Below, piece after piece: positions 50,735-60,152 of a DNA stretch of 64,000 nucleotides (position 1 is the first letter of the stretch; each line of letters begins with the position of its first letter). The position numbers and the translations under genes were made by a program. The notes beneath the pieces were generated by a model. That model was not told where the DNA came from, made no database searches, and saw nothing but the letters and a program-made list of their open reading frames with translations. The DNA is from Acanthosepion lycidas (lineage: Eukaryota; Mollusca; Cephalopoda; Sepiida; Sepiidae): assembly GCA_963932145.1 (NCBI GenBank), contig CAWVQA010000061.1, positions 22,501 to 86,500 of the forward strand. The letters are read 5' to 3'.

Positions 50735-51520
50735 TCATCTGTAGTCTGTGTGAGAGATAAAGTATCCTGAGTTCCCCGTATCCATTAGGGCCATACCGGC
50801 GCCAAATTTTCCGACTAACACGTATAATGCAGTCTGTTTTAGGAATCCTAAGGAAGCGGATGTAGTATTTGATCTCATCAAGATTGTCGCAAGTCTGTGA
50901 GAGCATGTTGCAGCGGATATTATTTTTGGGTTCGAACGACACATTTTTGAGAAATGGCCTTCTTTTTTACATTTGCAACAAGTAGCATTTCTTGCTGCAC
51001 ATGCGCTTCTATTATGACGAGATCCTCCACAGAAGAAACACCTAGACTTGGTATTAGCCGAGGCTGCACAACATATATTAACGAGATCCGTTGACTGGAC
51101 ACTGGTACTAGCCTTTTCCCGAGAAACCACACCTACAATTGTTGTTTGAGGGTACGTGTATGCTTCTGAATTTTTCTGAGCTGCATGGAGCGCTCTAGCT
51201 TGGTCAATGGCTATATTTAAATGCAGTGTCTTATTTTCGAGTAGCCGTTGTCGAATAATGTTCGAACGTAAACCGGTGATAAATGCATCTCTAACGCAGT
51301 CGTCACGGTTTTGTACAGCATCAACAGATTTAAAATTACATTCTTTCGCTAGTAACTGTAGTCTTTGTGCGTATTTGTTAATATTTTCCTCCTTTTTTTG
51401 GCCGCAAGTGGCAAGTAAATGCCGGGCAAAAACTTCATTCGTAGGTTTTACATACAGTTCTTTCAGATAGTTAACAGCAGTATCCAAAGTACTATATTCC
51501 GCAAATGTATTCATATACAT
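50735..51520 (-). CDS. gag: Gypsy 5 Gag-protease open frame (261 codons)
   Basis: An uninterrupted frame encodes the capsid end (QRLQLLAKECNFKSV, RDAFITGLRSNIIRQRLLE), then two zinc knuckles in order (CFFCGGSRHNRSAC and CCKCKKEGHFSKMC, about residues 160-194), then the start of the retropepsin with MDTGNSGYFIS. The start codon used is the first Met in frame; the true gag probably begins further upstream, toward 51,640, in a shifted frame. The protease continues in the next frame, so a shift lies near 50,700. Gag would bind and package element RNA in cytoplasmic particles. Confidence 0.75.
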   Translation of the reverse strand: MYMNTFAEYSTLDTAVNYLKELYVKPTNEVFARHLLATCGQKKEENINKYAQRLQLLAKECNFKSVDAVQNRDDCVRDAFITGLRSNIIRQRLLENKTLHLNIAIDQARALHAAQKNSEAYTYPQTTIVGVVSREKASTSVQSTDLVNICCAASANTKSRCFFCGGSRHNRSACAARNATCCKCKKEGHFSKMCRSNPKIISAATCSHRLATILMRSNTTSASLGFLKQTALYVLVGKFGAGMALMDTGNSGYFISHTDYR

Positions 51521-51689
51521 CTGAGGAAATACAATTTATCAGGGTATCGAGTTTATCTAAGTCGGTATGGATGTTAGCGTCAATAATTTTGCGACGAGAA
51601 GCTTCGAAAGCGGTGGTTAAAATTCTTACTTGACGATTTCCGATTTCAAGTGTTTATGCATACTGTTGAATTTGTTTCGTTAAATAAAT

Positions 51690-51922
51690 TGAAATGAGCT
51701 GACAAGACTGGTATTCCTTAAGAAGGATTTATTAGGTTGGTGCAAAAATAATGACGTAATAATGTCGTTTTTTGACATTACGTCAAAAAACGACATTATT
51801 ACGTCATTATTTTTGCACCAACCTAATATTTAACGAAACATTCCCTGACTAAGCAATTCATCAACTGAAGAATGTTAGTAAGGGAGGTAACAAAAACGCC
51901 AAGGGCAGATAACTATAGTACC
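51690..51922 (-). mobile_element. 5' LTR of gypsy element 5, interrupted by a MITE
   Basis: Matches the 3' LTR at 47,947-48,091 apart from a 97-bp insertion (95-bp MITE plus TA duplication), an 8-bp gap and scattered substitutions. Divergence between the LTRs shows the element is not recent. Confidence 0.88.
51732..51826. mobile_element. Palindromic mariner-type MITE 3 (95 bp)
   Basis: The same ends and arm as MITE 2, with a self-complementary centre, so the whole element is a near-perfect palindrome. TA duplications at 51,730-51,731 and 51,827-51,828. The twin LTR gives the empty site. Confidence 0.95.
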
Positions 51923-52260
51923 ATCTGGTTCTATCAAGGTTAATGATAGTCGAAGATCACCTCTTTTCAAAATGTTAAGTATATTGCGAAATTTTAATAA
52001 CAGTTGAGAAACACGACTAAATCCCGATTCAACAAGATGTTGGAAATGCAATAACGTAGAGCTGTGCTTTATCCCAGAGCAAAAATATGTCTATATCGGC
52101 AACATTAACTTCGAAAGGAATTGAAACCCAAGTTGGTATATTCATCATGAGTAGGTCACTAAACCGAGTTTGCATATCTTCATGCATATTTTCCAAATAT
52201 TCATCATATAATGCAAGATCTTCATCTTGCAAATCGCCGTTAACAGATGTACAGTTGGCT

Positions 52261-52663
52261 CGATAAAAGCCAAGTCAGCACGGTATTTATCAATCCACCC
52301 ACGAGGACCGAATGTGGCACAAGGCCGGTTTAATGTGGGTATCTCCGAGCCCGTAGGCTCGGCAAAAAATATAGCCTTTGAATCCGCCTAGACGGGTTCA
52401 GGCCCTGTCTACCTCCCCGAACGAAACCTTGCCCTTCGGCAAAGCCTCGTCCGGGTTCCTCTCTGCTAATGCAGAGAGTTCGACAGACGCCGACTCGGAA
52501 GCTCACAAAGGCAGCGTACTACCCGAAAGCCAAGTCAGCCCTCCCCGACTCGATATTCTAGCAGTATTTATACTGGCCCGAGGACTACCGGTGTTCTTTA
52601 ATTGGCGTCCCCGTGTCAACGGTCTTCCTGTATCTCTACATGTCCCCAACTCCTATGACTACA
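52261..52663 (-). mobile_element. 3' LTR of gypsy element 6
   Basis: On the minus strand the LTR starts TGTAGTCATAGGAG, just as the pol frame ends, and carries a TATA box about 90 bp in. The downstream part (about 52,560-52,310) matches the solo LTR at 10.5 kb. The lower limit, about 52,260, is approximate: it lies where hAT coding sequence begins. The motif GCTGACTTGGCTTT occurs twice (about 52,270 and 52,540). Confidence 0.65.
52565..52572 (-). promoter_or_regulatory. TATA box in the LTR of gypsy element 6
   Basis: TATAAATA on the minus strand. The related solo LTR has a TATA-like box at the matching place. Confidence 0.55.
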
Positions 52664-54345
52664 ATACCTAGATTTTGTGGTCACTTGTCTGGATAGCTCC
52701 GAGTACTCATGCATTGGACCCCGCATTTGTGGGGACAATGGTCTTGGTGGCCGTATAACTCTCGTGCTTCGCTGTAAAATAGGACTTGATGGGTGTTGGT
52801 TTTCCTCCACTTCCATATCTGTGTGGTCCTGGTCCGCTATCACCTCATCATCAGTCACATCTACCTCCATCATTTCCGGTATGTCCCTCGGGGGTTCAAT
52901 ACTAATTGTCTTCGGTCTCTGTGGTGGTGGTTGTGGGGTTGATTGTTCGGGCGAATAGTCTGGTATATCTACTACCGGGAAGATTTTCCGGATGAATCGA
53001 CGATTACGTAGTGTAATTCTGACACTGCCATCCAATCGTATGCGGTACTGTCTGTTGCCCATGGTCTCGACGACCCTCTCCGTTTTCGTCCATCGCCTTG
53101 GATATGGCCCTTCCTGATTTTGTACCTGCACAGATTCACCAACCTGAAGCTCTTGGGGTGGGTGGCTGTACGTATTGTACTGCTTTTGATTTAGCAGGTG
53201 CCTCTTTGCTATCGCTCTTTCTCTCGACTCCTTTGTCTCCCTCCACCGTTTGTGGATCTGGTACTTTTCATGGAGTAAGGCGAGGTGGTCTTTTATTGGT
53301 CGACCGTACAACATTTCCGCTGGCGATAGGCCAAGGTCCTGATGAGGTGTGTTCCTGTGTGACATCATTGCGCGCGCCGCCCGATCATGGCGCAAGTGAC
53401 CATACCCATCGACACAGTCCATCAGTGTTCTTTTGGCTGTTTTTACGGCTCGGCTCGGCCATTGCTTTGCGGATAGTGTGCGGATGATATGCGTTTTTTA
53501 CACCCCAATCTTTTAGGAATGAGTTATATGCCATAGAGTCGAATGGTGGTCCCCCGTCCGATGATGTTTCCTCAGGCGAACCGTACGTACAGAACCAACT
53601 CCTTAGCGCATCACATATTGCTGTTGCTTTCCCCGAAGTGGGGCCACTTCGATCCAGCCGGTGTATCGGTCTGCGTACACCATATAGCTTTTTCCATGCA
53701 TGTCAAACAGGTCTGTGACCGTCTTTTGGAAGGGAAATTCCGGCTTCGAAGGTGGTATCAGCGGTTCTCTGGGTTGGGACGGCGCAATAGAATTGCATTT
53801 CTGGCACTGTGCCCTCATTTGTCTGATGCTGGCATCTAAACAGGGCCAAAATAGTCGCTGTCTCGCGTTGGCCATCATCCCATTCACGCCTTGGTGTGCG
53901 GAGTGTAACGCTTCCAGAACCTCTGCTCTAAGCTGCTTCGGTATTAGAATTTTATTCCCTTTTATGAGTACCCCCTCCAGGGAGTACAATTCGTTTACCA
54001 TCGGCCAAAATTGTCGGATTTTCAACGGTAGTTCGTAGCGTGACTTTGGGAATCCATCCTGTATATACTTCGTAAGCGTTTGGCATTCCTCGTCAGTAGC
54101 TGCGGCCGTCACAATTCTCTCCCAGGTTATAGCTTGCAGCTTAGGGTCGTGTGCGTAGGCTGCTATGATTGATGCCTGTATAGCGCGATCGATCCGCTGA
54201 ATGCCATCAATGGTAGCTTCTTCGCTGTTTACTGGTGAGGCCGGGTATCTAGAGGTGCAGTCTGGTGCAGCGTTAAGCTTTCCTGAAACGTGTTTAATTC
54301 GGAACTTGTACATCAAAGACCGCCCCTTGAAAGCAAACAGGCGGG
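52616..54345 (-). pseudogene. Gypsy 6 RNase H end, integrase and tail (5'-truncated)
   Basis: The frame 54,316-53,603 begins at the end of RNase H (FRIKHVSGKLNAAPDCTSRY), then the zinc head (HSAHQGVNGMM; CQKCNSIAP) and first catalytic aspartate (TDLFDMHGKSYMVYADRYTG). Frameshifts at 53,600-53,420 pass through the second aspartate region (SSDGGPPFDS) and the glutamate (SNGRAEP). The frame 53,422-52,616 covers the integrase end (RNTPHQDLGLSPAEMLYGRP, the GPF/Y-like domain near PYPRRWTKTERV) and a Pro/acidic tail that runs into the LTR. Gag, protease, RT and most of RNase H are lost: the element is cut at about 54,345. Confidence 0.82.
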
Positions 54346-55253
54346 AGTTCTTTATATTTTCTTTTCCTTGGAGCTATTTATTAAGTGAATTCAATTTTTC
54401 AATATATCTGATAAGTAAAACACATCACATTTGTAAACAGTCGTTCTCCAAGTTGCATATTAGCAAGAAAGGAAACAATTTTCTACTTTTACTCAAATTC
54501 CGTGTCATAAATATATAATCTAATTTTGGAAGATTTTAAAAATCGATAAATTTGTTTTGTTTATAAATTTCTAAAATTCAGGAATGTCCGCTTTTAAGAA
54601 ATTTTTTAAAAATCGAGCAATTATATGATATCCCAATCTATTTCTATCTGAAATACACCAGAATATTTTACTTATTGGAAATAATAAATTTAGTCATTTA
54701 GCTTTCAATTAAAGATAAAATGTAATCTTCAAGAATGATTTTTCATTTTTAAAAATTAATTCTAATCCTTAGGTATTGAAAATCCAGAGGAGGTACCTAT
54801 ATAAAAGAAAGAAAGAAAGAAAGAATCATTCATATATATATATTTCAATATAGTGTAAAATTACATTTAATTTTTAATAATAAAAACCATTTTGAGTTGG
54901 TTTTCTTCATGGACCACCAAAATATCATTGAGCACCCACAATTTGTTATATTTTGAAAACATCTGCTGTAACCGATATTTACTTTGCAACCTTAAATTTA
55001 TCCTGATTCGTCAAGTAAACCAATACACCCTCAAAAAATTTTGAATTCTAATATTGCCCCACCAACTTAAACTATATAATTCTATTCAGCGTATAGAAAG
55101 TGTAAATCTTTCTTCGAAAGTTATTCAGCATCACTTGAAAATAATAAATTTTAAGTTTAATTTCAGATTTAGTTTTTGGTTTTGTTTGAAAATTTAGTTT
55201 TTGGGTTTGTGTCGCGATCAATAAATAATTTTAAAAAAATAATATTATAATAC
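54346..55253. other. AT-rich non-coding DNA with dispersed repeat copy 2
   Basis: Apart from the repeat at 54,480-54,803 and a short GAAA run (54,808-54,825), nothing is recognised. Confidence 0.55.
54480..54803. repeat. Dispersed repeat copy 2
   Basis: Matches 37,236-37,562 with small gaps, same strand. It ends AGGAGGTACC, matching the GGCGGTGCC that adjoins the Penelope-like frame in copy 1. Confidence 0.75.
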
Positions 55254-55318
<65 letters not shown>

Positions 55319-55432
55319 CATACATACATATATATATATAAATCTCATGTGCCGGTGTCGGGCTGTCGGTTTCCTGGAAACTGATCTGCTTGACCCTCAT
55401 ACGTCGAATCTCGACGGGAGAGTCGATCGATC

Positions 55433-55492
<60 letters not shown>

Positions 55493-55577
55493 GCAGATAT
55501 ATACATATATATACACATATGCATACATATACATACATATATATACACATATACACAGATATATATACATATACACA
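55254..55577. repeat. TA/TACA microsatellites enclosing a 95-bp unique unit
   Basis: TACA and TA runs (55,254-55,343) and TA/CATA runs (55,433-55,577) enclose 55,344-55,432. The enclosed unit is GC-richer and includes TCGAATCTCGACGG, faintly like a box B. I do not recognise it. Confidence 0.75.
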
Positions 55578-57362
55578 TGTGACGTCGTCCCCTGGTGGCA
55601 GCGCCAACCGTGACGTTCTATCCTAGTCTACCACGGCACCAACTGTGACGTCCCTAAACAGCACCAATTGTGATGTCCTCGCCGTGGCGCCAGCCGTTCG
55701 CTCCTCGCTGCTCCGTTCGGGTGTCGCCGCTCCAAATGTGATTCGGGTGGGAATCTGGTTAGATTTGATATCAGCCTCGTCGTTCCCAACTCGCTTCCAA
55801 CGCCTGGTTACCAAGGTAACTGCACTGATCCCCCAGTCCGCCTACCCACGTTGTGAATTGATCTTAGGCAGATGAGATCAAACAGTGGTTGGGGCCGTAC
55901 TGCAAACCGAGTTCAACGGGGGTGATACGACACAAATATGCATAAAAGACAATAAAATGAAAACTCAAAAGTTCAAAGTATCAAAGAAAAAGGTAACAAA
56001 CTTTATGTCTAGTTGTTCGATACATAGGACTGCATCTATCTCCCGACCCGTTCTATGGATTGTGACACGTCGTTTTCCGCTAGGCAAGTTTTAACACTTC
56101 AAGTTGTCTGCTCTCTAAGAAATTGGTGTTTCGGTGGGTCTTTGGACGAAAGTCAAAAAAAAAAAAAACTTATTTCGGTGATCTGGATCTAAGTCGCTCT
56201 TCAAAATAATTGTTCTTGGGTTGAAGAGGGGTCCGGAATGTGCGTGAATCTTGGTCAGCTATCTGCGAGGCTTGCTTCAACTGAAGACTGACTCTGGGAA
56301 CTGCTGGGACTCAACTCAACTCCTTTCTGCTCGTTGTGGCTTCGTTTATATGGGCGCCGACCAAAACCGGGGTGAGTTTGTCGGCGCCGGGGGGTTTCCT
56401 CGATAATTCTAAATACATATCCACCTCTCTGAGGGGCGTGAACTGCCCTCCCCACATCTTCGTAGCAACATCTCTTACTCATCCTCCAGATGGGCTGCAA
56501 CAGCCTCCCTCGTGCGTCACGTGATCACCACTCGACCAATGATGTCTCAGTCGGGCGTGGACGAATCCGCGGCTTTGTTTCAGGAAGAAAAAATATCTTG
56601 CTTAACTAAAAAAAAAAAAAAATTATCTCTTCTCTTTCCCTTTTCTTCCTCTTAATCGCCGTTCATTTCTCTGGCCGCGAACGGGACAATATGACAATGG
56701 CGGTCATAACTCTTGTTCTACACGTGGTTTACGTCAGGTATTTTATCGCTAATTATCAGAATGGGTGGTCTTCCTAACACGGTCTCAAAAAGAAACATCT
56801 CCAAAGTTTCAGTCAGTCTGTCGCCTCGAAGAAAGAAAAAAAAACACTTCTAGGTTCCCATTCATTTTCCTTCGGTACATATTTCTGATAACATAATTTT
56901 ATTATCGCAGGCCAAGGATGTTCCGTCGAAGGAAAATCGGTCAACGGACACTCTTAGGTGGTTTTTAATTTTTCATATCTGTCCGAAGTCCTTTTAGTTG
57001 CCTGTTTTTCGTCACTTATCGAAATAACATTTTCATTTGAATTTTTTTTTTCTTTGGCCAGCCGGTCTGTAGTTGATAATAAGATGTCTTTCCGTACCAA
57101 TAGTTTGTTTTCATATCCTTAGATAACACAGCCGATGCCAAAACATATCTGATTCTTTCTTTCTTTCCCTTTCTTTTTACTCAGAATTTCCCTGTCATTG
57201 TAATGACACTCTTTCGCCATTTGTTACTTATTAAAATATCCTTTTATCCATTGTCTCTTAGCCGTGTGTGTGTTCTTGCTTATCACCCACGATTCGGTCC
57301 TTAGCCTCTCCTTTTCCTCTTTTCTTTCTTTTCCCTTTTTGCCTCGTTAAATGGTGCCACAA
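55578..57362 (-). mobile_element. Long 3' LTR of the env-bearing gypsy element 7
   Basis: On the minus strand a polypurine tract (TTAGGGGAGGA) ends at about 57,363 and TGTGGCACCATTTAACG follows, giving the LTR start. A TATA box lies about 1 kb in. The lower limit is not fixed: a set of short repeats at 55,578-55,700, each with a (T)CAC..TTGG(T/C)GC core, may be the LTR end and a primer-site-like region, before the microsatellite. The implied LTR length of up to 1.8 kb is long for a gypsy element, so an insertion inside it is possible. Confidence 0.6.
56344..56351 (-). promoter_or_regulatory. TATA box in the LTR of gypsy element 7
   Basis: ATATAAAC, inside GGCGCCCATATAAACGAAGC on the minus strand, lies in locally GC-rich sequence, a strong core promoter candidate separating U3 (to 57,362) from R/U5. 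Confidence 0.55.
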
Positions 57363-57373
57363 TCCTCCCCTAA
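57363..57373 (-). promoter_or_regulatory. Polypurine tract of gypsy element 7
   Basis: TTAGGGGAGGA on the minus strand, next to the proposed LTR TG. It is the only long purine tract between env and the LTR promoter in this position. Confidence 0.65.
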
Positions 57374-57470
57374 CCGATTTGTCATTTACCCGTAAATGAC
57401 ACCTAAACCCAAATACACCATTTAACATGCATCATGCATCATGCATTTGTCCCATGCAATTCTATACTAC

Positions 57471-57809
57471 TTTCCTACATGCAACGTAATTTTCGCTTTC
57501 AAGTTCTTCTGTTCTACATGTAATGTAATGTGCTTTTTCATCTTCTTCTGGTCTACATCCAATGTAATGTTCTTTTTTATCTTCTTCTGTTCTACATGCA
57601 AATGTAATGTTCTCTTTCAAGTTCTTCTGTTCTACATGCAATGTAATGTTCTTTTTCATCTTCTTCTGTTCTACATGCAAATGTAATGTTCTCTTTCAAG
57701 TTCTTCTGTTCTACATGCAAATGTAATGTTCTCTTTCATCTTCTTCTGTTCTACATGCAAATGTAATGTTCTTTTTCAAGTTCCTCTATTCTATATGTAA
57801 TGTAATGTG
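57471..57809. repeat. Minisatellite of about nine 39-40-bp units between env and polypurine tract
   Basis: Each unit carries TTCTACATGCAA(A)TGTAATG then a pyrimidine stretch ending TTCTTCTG. Units alternate between CATCTT and CAAGTT variants, giving a partial double-length period. A short ATGCATC run (57,428-57,447) precedes it. Open frames crossing it in both strands are repeat artefacts. Confidence 0.9.
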
Positions 57810-57859
57810 TGCGTGTGCCTGTGGGTGCAGATGTGGTTACTATGGCTTGTTCTTCTTGG

Positions 57860-59796
57860 TCAATGTTTTCCTCTCCGCTGTGGGAATTTTTCCGCCGCAC
57901 GTGGCGGTCTCACGCCAGCCTCCTCCGCTGGTCTTCCTGCAATTTCTTCGCCGATTCTGTATGAGTAAGGAACACTGCTCGGCATCTCCCTCTCGAGTTG
58001 CTGCATGCGCATTGGATTGTCGTTCGTTAATCTCCTCTTACTCTTAATCTTCCATGCTACTATACCCCCGATGGCTATAACTATGAATGTACCCATCACT
58101 ATTGACCAACTTATCGCGATCTGCTCATCGCCTTCCCAAGCCATACCTTCATTTCTCAACGCACTTAACTTGTCCCTCAATTGATCCATATCGATCTTTA
58201 CTATCGGCTTCATTAGTTCTGGCATTTTATTCAAGGTAACATTGGAGAATCCCTTCACTATTGGCTCCCATAATTCTGTACAATTGACTAAGCCTCTGCC
58301 AATCATTTCTATGATTGAATCTTTCTCTTCATATCTTTCTTCTTCCTGGTAATAGGGGGGTAAGGACATAGATATCCCAAATGCCGAACATCCCATGGGT
58401 AACTTTAACAGGGATAATAGTGGCCTTACTCTTAATGTCCTTGTGGACTCTCCCCCACACACCCTAGACAAGCTGATAGGTTTCTGTGTGGCTACTGCCC
58501 ACACCCCGTCTGAAACACTGATAGCTTGTGGTAATGCCGTGTTTTCTAATACCTCCACTAGGCAGGTTCTCTTAATTCCTTCTCTCTTCCCTTCAAACAA
58601 TTCTAGTATGCACATTTTGCGGTTACCAGTTATATAGATAGGGCTTAACGATGTACAATCCCTAGAGCATCATCTCTACACTTTCTAGCTTCTTCAGCTG
58701 TTAGCAACATGAATTTCGTTCTCTCTGAATTTAAAGCTATGTATTCTGTTTCCACCTTGTACCTTGCTATCATTCCCAAACCTTTATCTCTTCTGGGGTA
58801 GGGAATGGGTAAATTTATAACCTGGTATATCTCGAATATACTCTCTCTATCTAACAACGGAACAGATATCACAACCAATAGTCGTCTATTTTCCAACAAG
58901 GTCACACATCCCAGTGCATTATAATATTTCCACAATTCTTTGGTGGGGTCCACTGGCAGCCTTAAATGGTGGGGTAACTCGGCCTGTATTCCGAGTAGCA
59001 CTTCCCTTAGGCGACCCGGGTTTACTATGCTTGGGAGAGGTGTCCCAATGACAGCATGTCTAATTGCGCTCTCACGTGACTGACTAGTTTGTCGTACCTT
59101 ATTCGTAATTGTCATCAGTTGGAAATATTTTTGCATGAATCCGCTCATTTCTTGTAATTCGATCATTACAGTTTCTGTATCATTAATTACCTCTTGTCTC
59201 AACCCTGCCAGGTTATCTATTAACCAATTGATTCTGGCTCTGTTTTTGGCCACCTCTAACCTTGTCACATTTAATATGGTCATACTCTCCCTTGCCACTT
59301 GAGCAAGCGTCCTCTGGTTTACTTCCACTTCTCCCAGTTTCCTTCTTATGAATTTAACGTCATCTTCAGTCACTGTTCCAAACGGGACATTTAACGCTTT
59401 TCCTACAATCGGAACTACTGATCTCTTTTCCCGCGTCTGCAGTAACTCTATTCCCTTCAGGTAATTTTGCATGTCCCTCCATTGAGCCTCTATCATAGTG
59501 GCCTCTGATTCTAGGGAGTGTAGTAAACTTAGATACCCTTTTTCCTTGGGATAATCTTGCCCTACCTTCAACCGGGCTGCATCCAGCTGCGTTAGCTCAT
59601 TTCTTAACTTATTTAGTAGCGACTCGTATGGTTTCAAATCTATCACGAATGTGATCAACCATTTAGACCTGGTTATTATTACTTCACTCGTCTTTTTAAA
59701 AATGGTGTTTCGGCTGTGCTTCCCAGCTTCCACCATCGTCACCATCAGTGCGGCTATCATCATCATCATCATCATCAGCCCTTTTATCTTGATCAT
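57860..59796 (-). pseudogene. env: Env-like fusion glycoprotein of gypsy element 7 (frameshifted)
   Basis: An envelope protein in two frames. The first (59,796-58,645, 383 codons) has a signal peptide (residues 1-25, unusually Met-rich), a furin-type site REKR at 122-125, then a hydrophobic, Gly-containing fusion-peptide-like start (126-143) and a heptad-rich helical region (about 145-225). The second (58,615-57,860) gives the rest: several Cys, N-glycosylation sites NCT and NVT (residues 111 and 125 of that frame), a transmembrane segment (about 168-189) and a basic tail beginning KSKRR. The layout (cleavage site early, fusion peptide directly after, long helix, C-terminal anchor) is that of gypsy/errantivirus Env and baculovirus F proteins, not of lentiviral Env. 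One frameshift lies between about 58,615 and 58,665. It would be a membrane fusion protein if intact. A domesticated gene seems unlikely given the break. Confidence 0.82.
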
Positions 59797-59812
59797 TCCT
59801 GTAAGGTAACAA
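59797..59812 (-). promoter_or_regulatory. Candidate 3' splice site for env mRNA
   Basis: On the minus strand TTACCTTACAG/G lies directly before the env ATG (59,796-59,794), with a T-rich stretch upstream. In gypsy/errantiviruses env is made from a spliced RNA, so this acceptor fits. The donor would lie outside the window. Confidence 0.5.
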
Positions 59813-60152
59813 AATTCTCTTGTTATTCTTCACAACCATTCAGTCTTGCTCAATTCATCACTCAATTATTCCATAATTTCTTACTACGTTCAGCTCTTCC
59901 CTCCTCTAACTCCTAGCAGACAGAATGGCCCGGACAGGTGTGCGTGGCGCCCACTCCCAAAGGTCGTACTTCATGACACCACTGATGGCCAGTCAGCAAT
60001 GCCAATAATCTTCTTCCGTCCTTCGTGAGATGCAGCCCGCGACTCCATCCCCTCCATCCACATCCACCACAGTCAGTCAGCAGGTTTTTGGATGAGCCAG
60101 TGTCGTTATCCGTCGACACCGACTGTTTCTATTCTGCACAGCCTTCTTTGTT
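59813..60152 (-). other. Pol-env intergenic region
   Basis: About 340 bp with no supported frame lies between the end of the pol tail and the proposed env splice acceptor. Confidence 0.5.

Larger units (their letters stand above)
47947..51922 (-). mobile_element. Gypsy element 5, nearly complete, both LTRs and target duplications present
   Basis: Bounded by 5-bp direct repeats ATCTG (47,942-47,946 and 51,923-51,927). On the minus strand: 5' LTR (51,922-51,690), gag-protease, RT, RNase H, integrase, polypurine tract, 3' LTR (48,091-47,947). The two LTRs are about 140 bp without the MITE, unusually short. The whole element is under 4 kb because the integrase core is partly deleted. It sits inside the hAT transposase reading frame. 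Lineage as gypsy element 2. Confidence 0.88.
47526..52260 (-). mobile_element. hAT DNA transposon remnant, split by gypsy element 5
   Basis: The right-hand part (52,260 to 51,928, minus strand) encodes the C-terminal half of a ZBED/hAT-type transposase: NMHEDMQTRFSDLLMMNIP, WVSIPFEVNVADIDIF, then the dimerisation core LVESGFSRVSQLLLKFRN and KRGDLRLSLTLIEPD after a frameshift near 52,035. The reading resumes left of gypsy 5 at 47,946 (IKKLAEQHQPQGSH) and stops at 47,897-47,899. The left end, CAGTGGTTCTCAACCT at 47,526, is the usual hAT (Charlie-like) terminal repeat. The N-terminal half and the other terminal repeat are gone, probably displaced by gypsy element 6. Confidence 0.8.

Noticed and set aside
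51996..52012. AGTTGAGAAACACG as a hAT right-hand terminal repeat
   Set aside because: It partly resembles the inverted CAGTGGTTCTCAACCT end, but it falls in the transposase dimerisation coding sequence.
53098..53487. 129-codon plus-strand frame
   Set aside because: Antisense shadow of the gypsy 6 integrase frame, which has family motifs on the minus strand.
57471..57809. CRISPR-like array
   Set aside because: Units are contiguous with no unique spacers, and the context is a eukaryotic retroelement; it is a minisatellite.
58395..58637. Plus-strand frames across env
   Set aside because: Antisense shadows of the env reading frames; no motifs.
57860..59796. Domesticated envelope gene of the host
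   Set aside because: The frame is broken by a shift and it sits in a normal pol-env-LTR order in a decayed element, so there is no sign of separate preservation.
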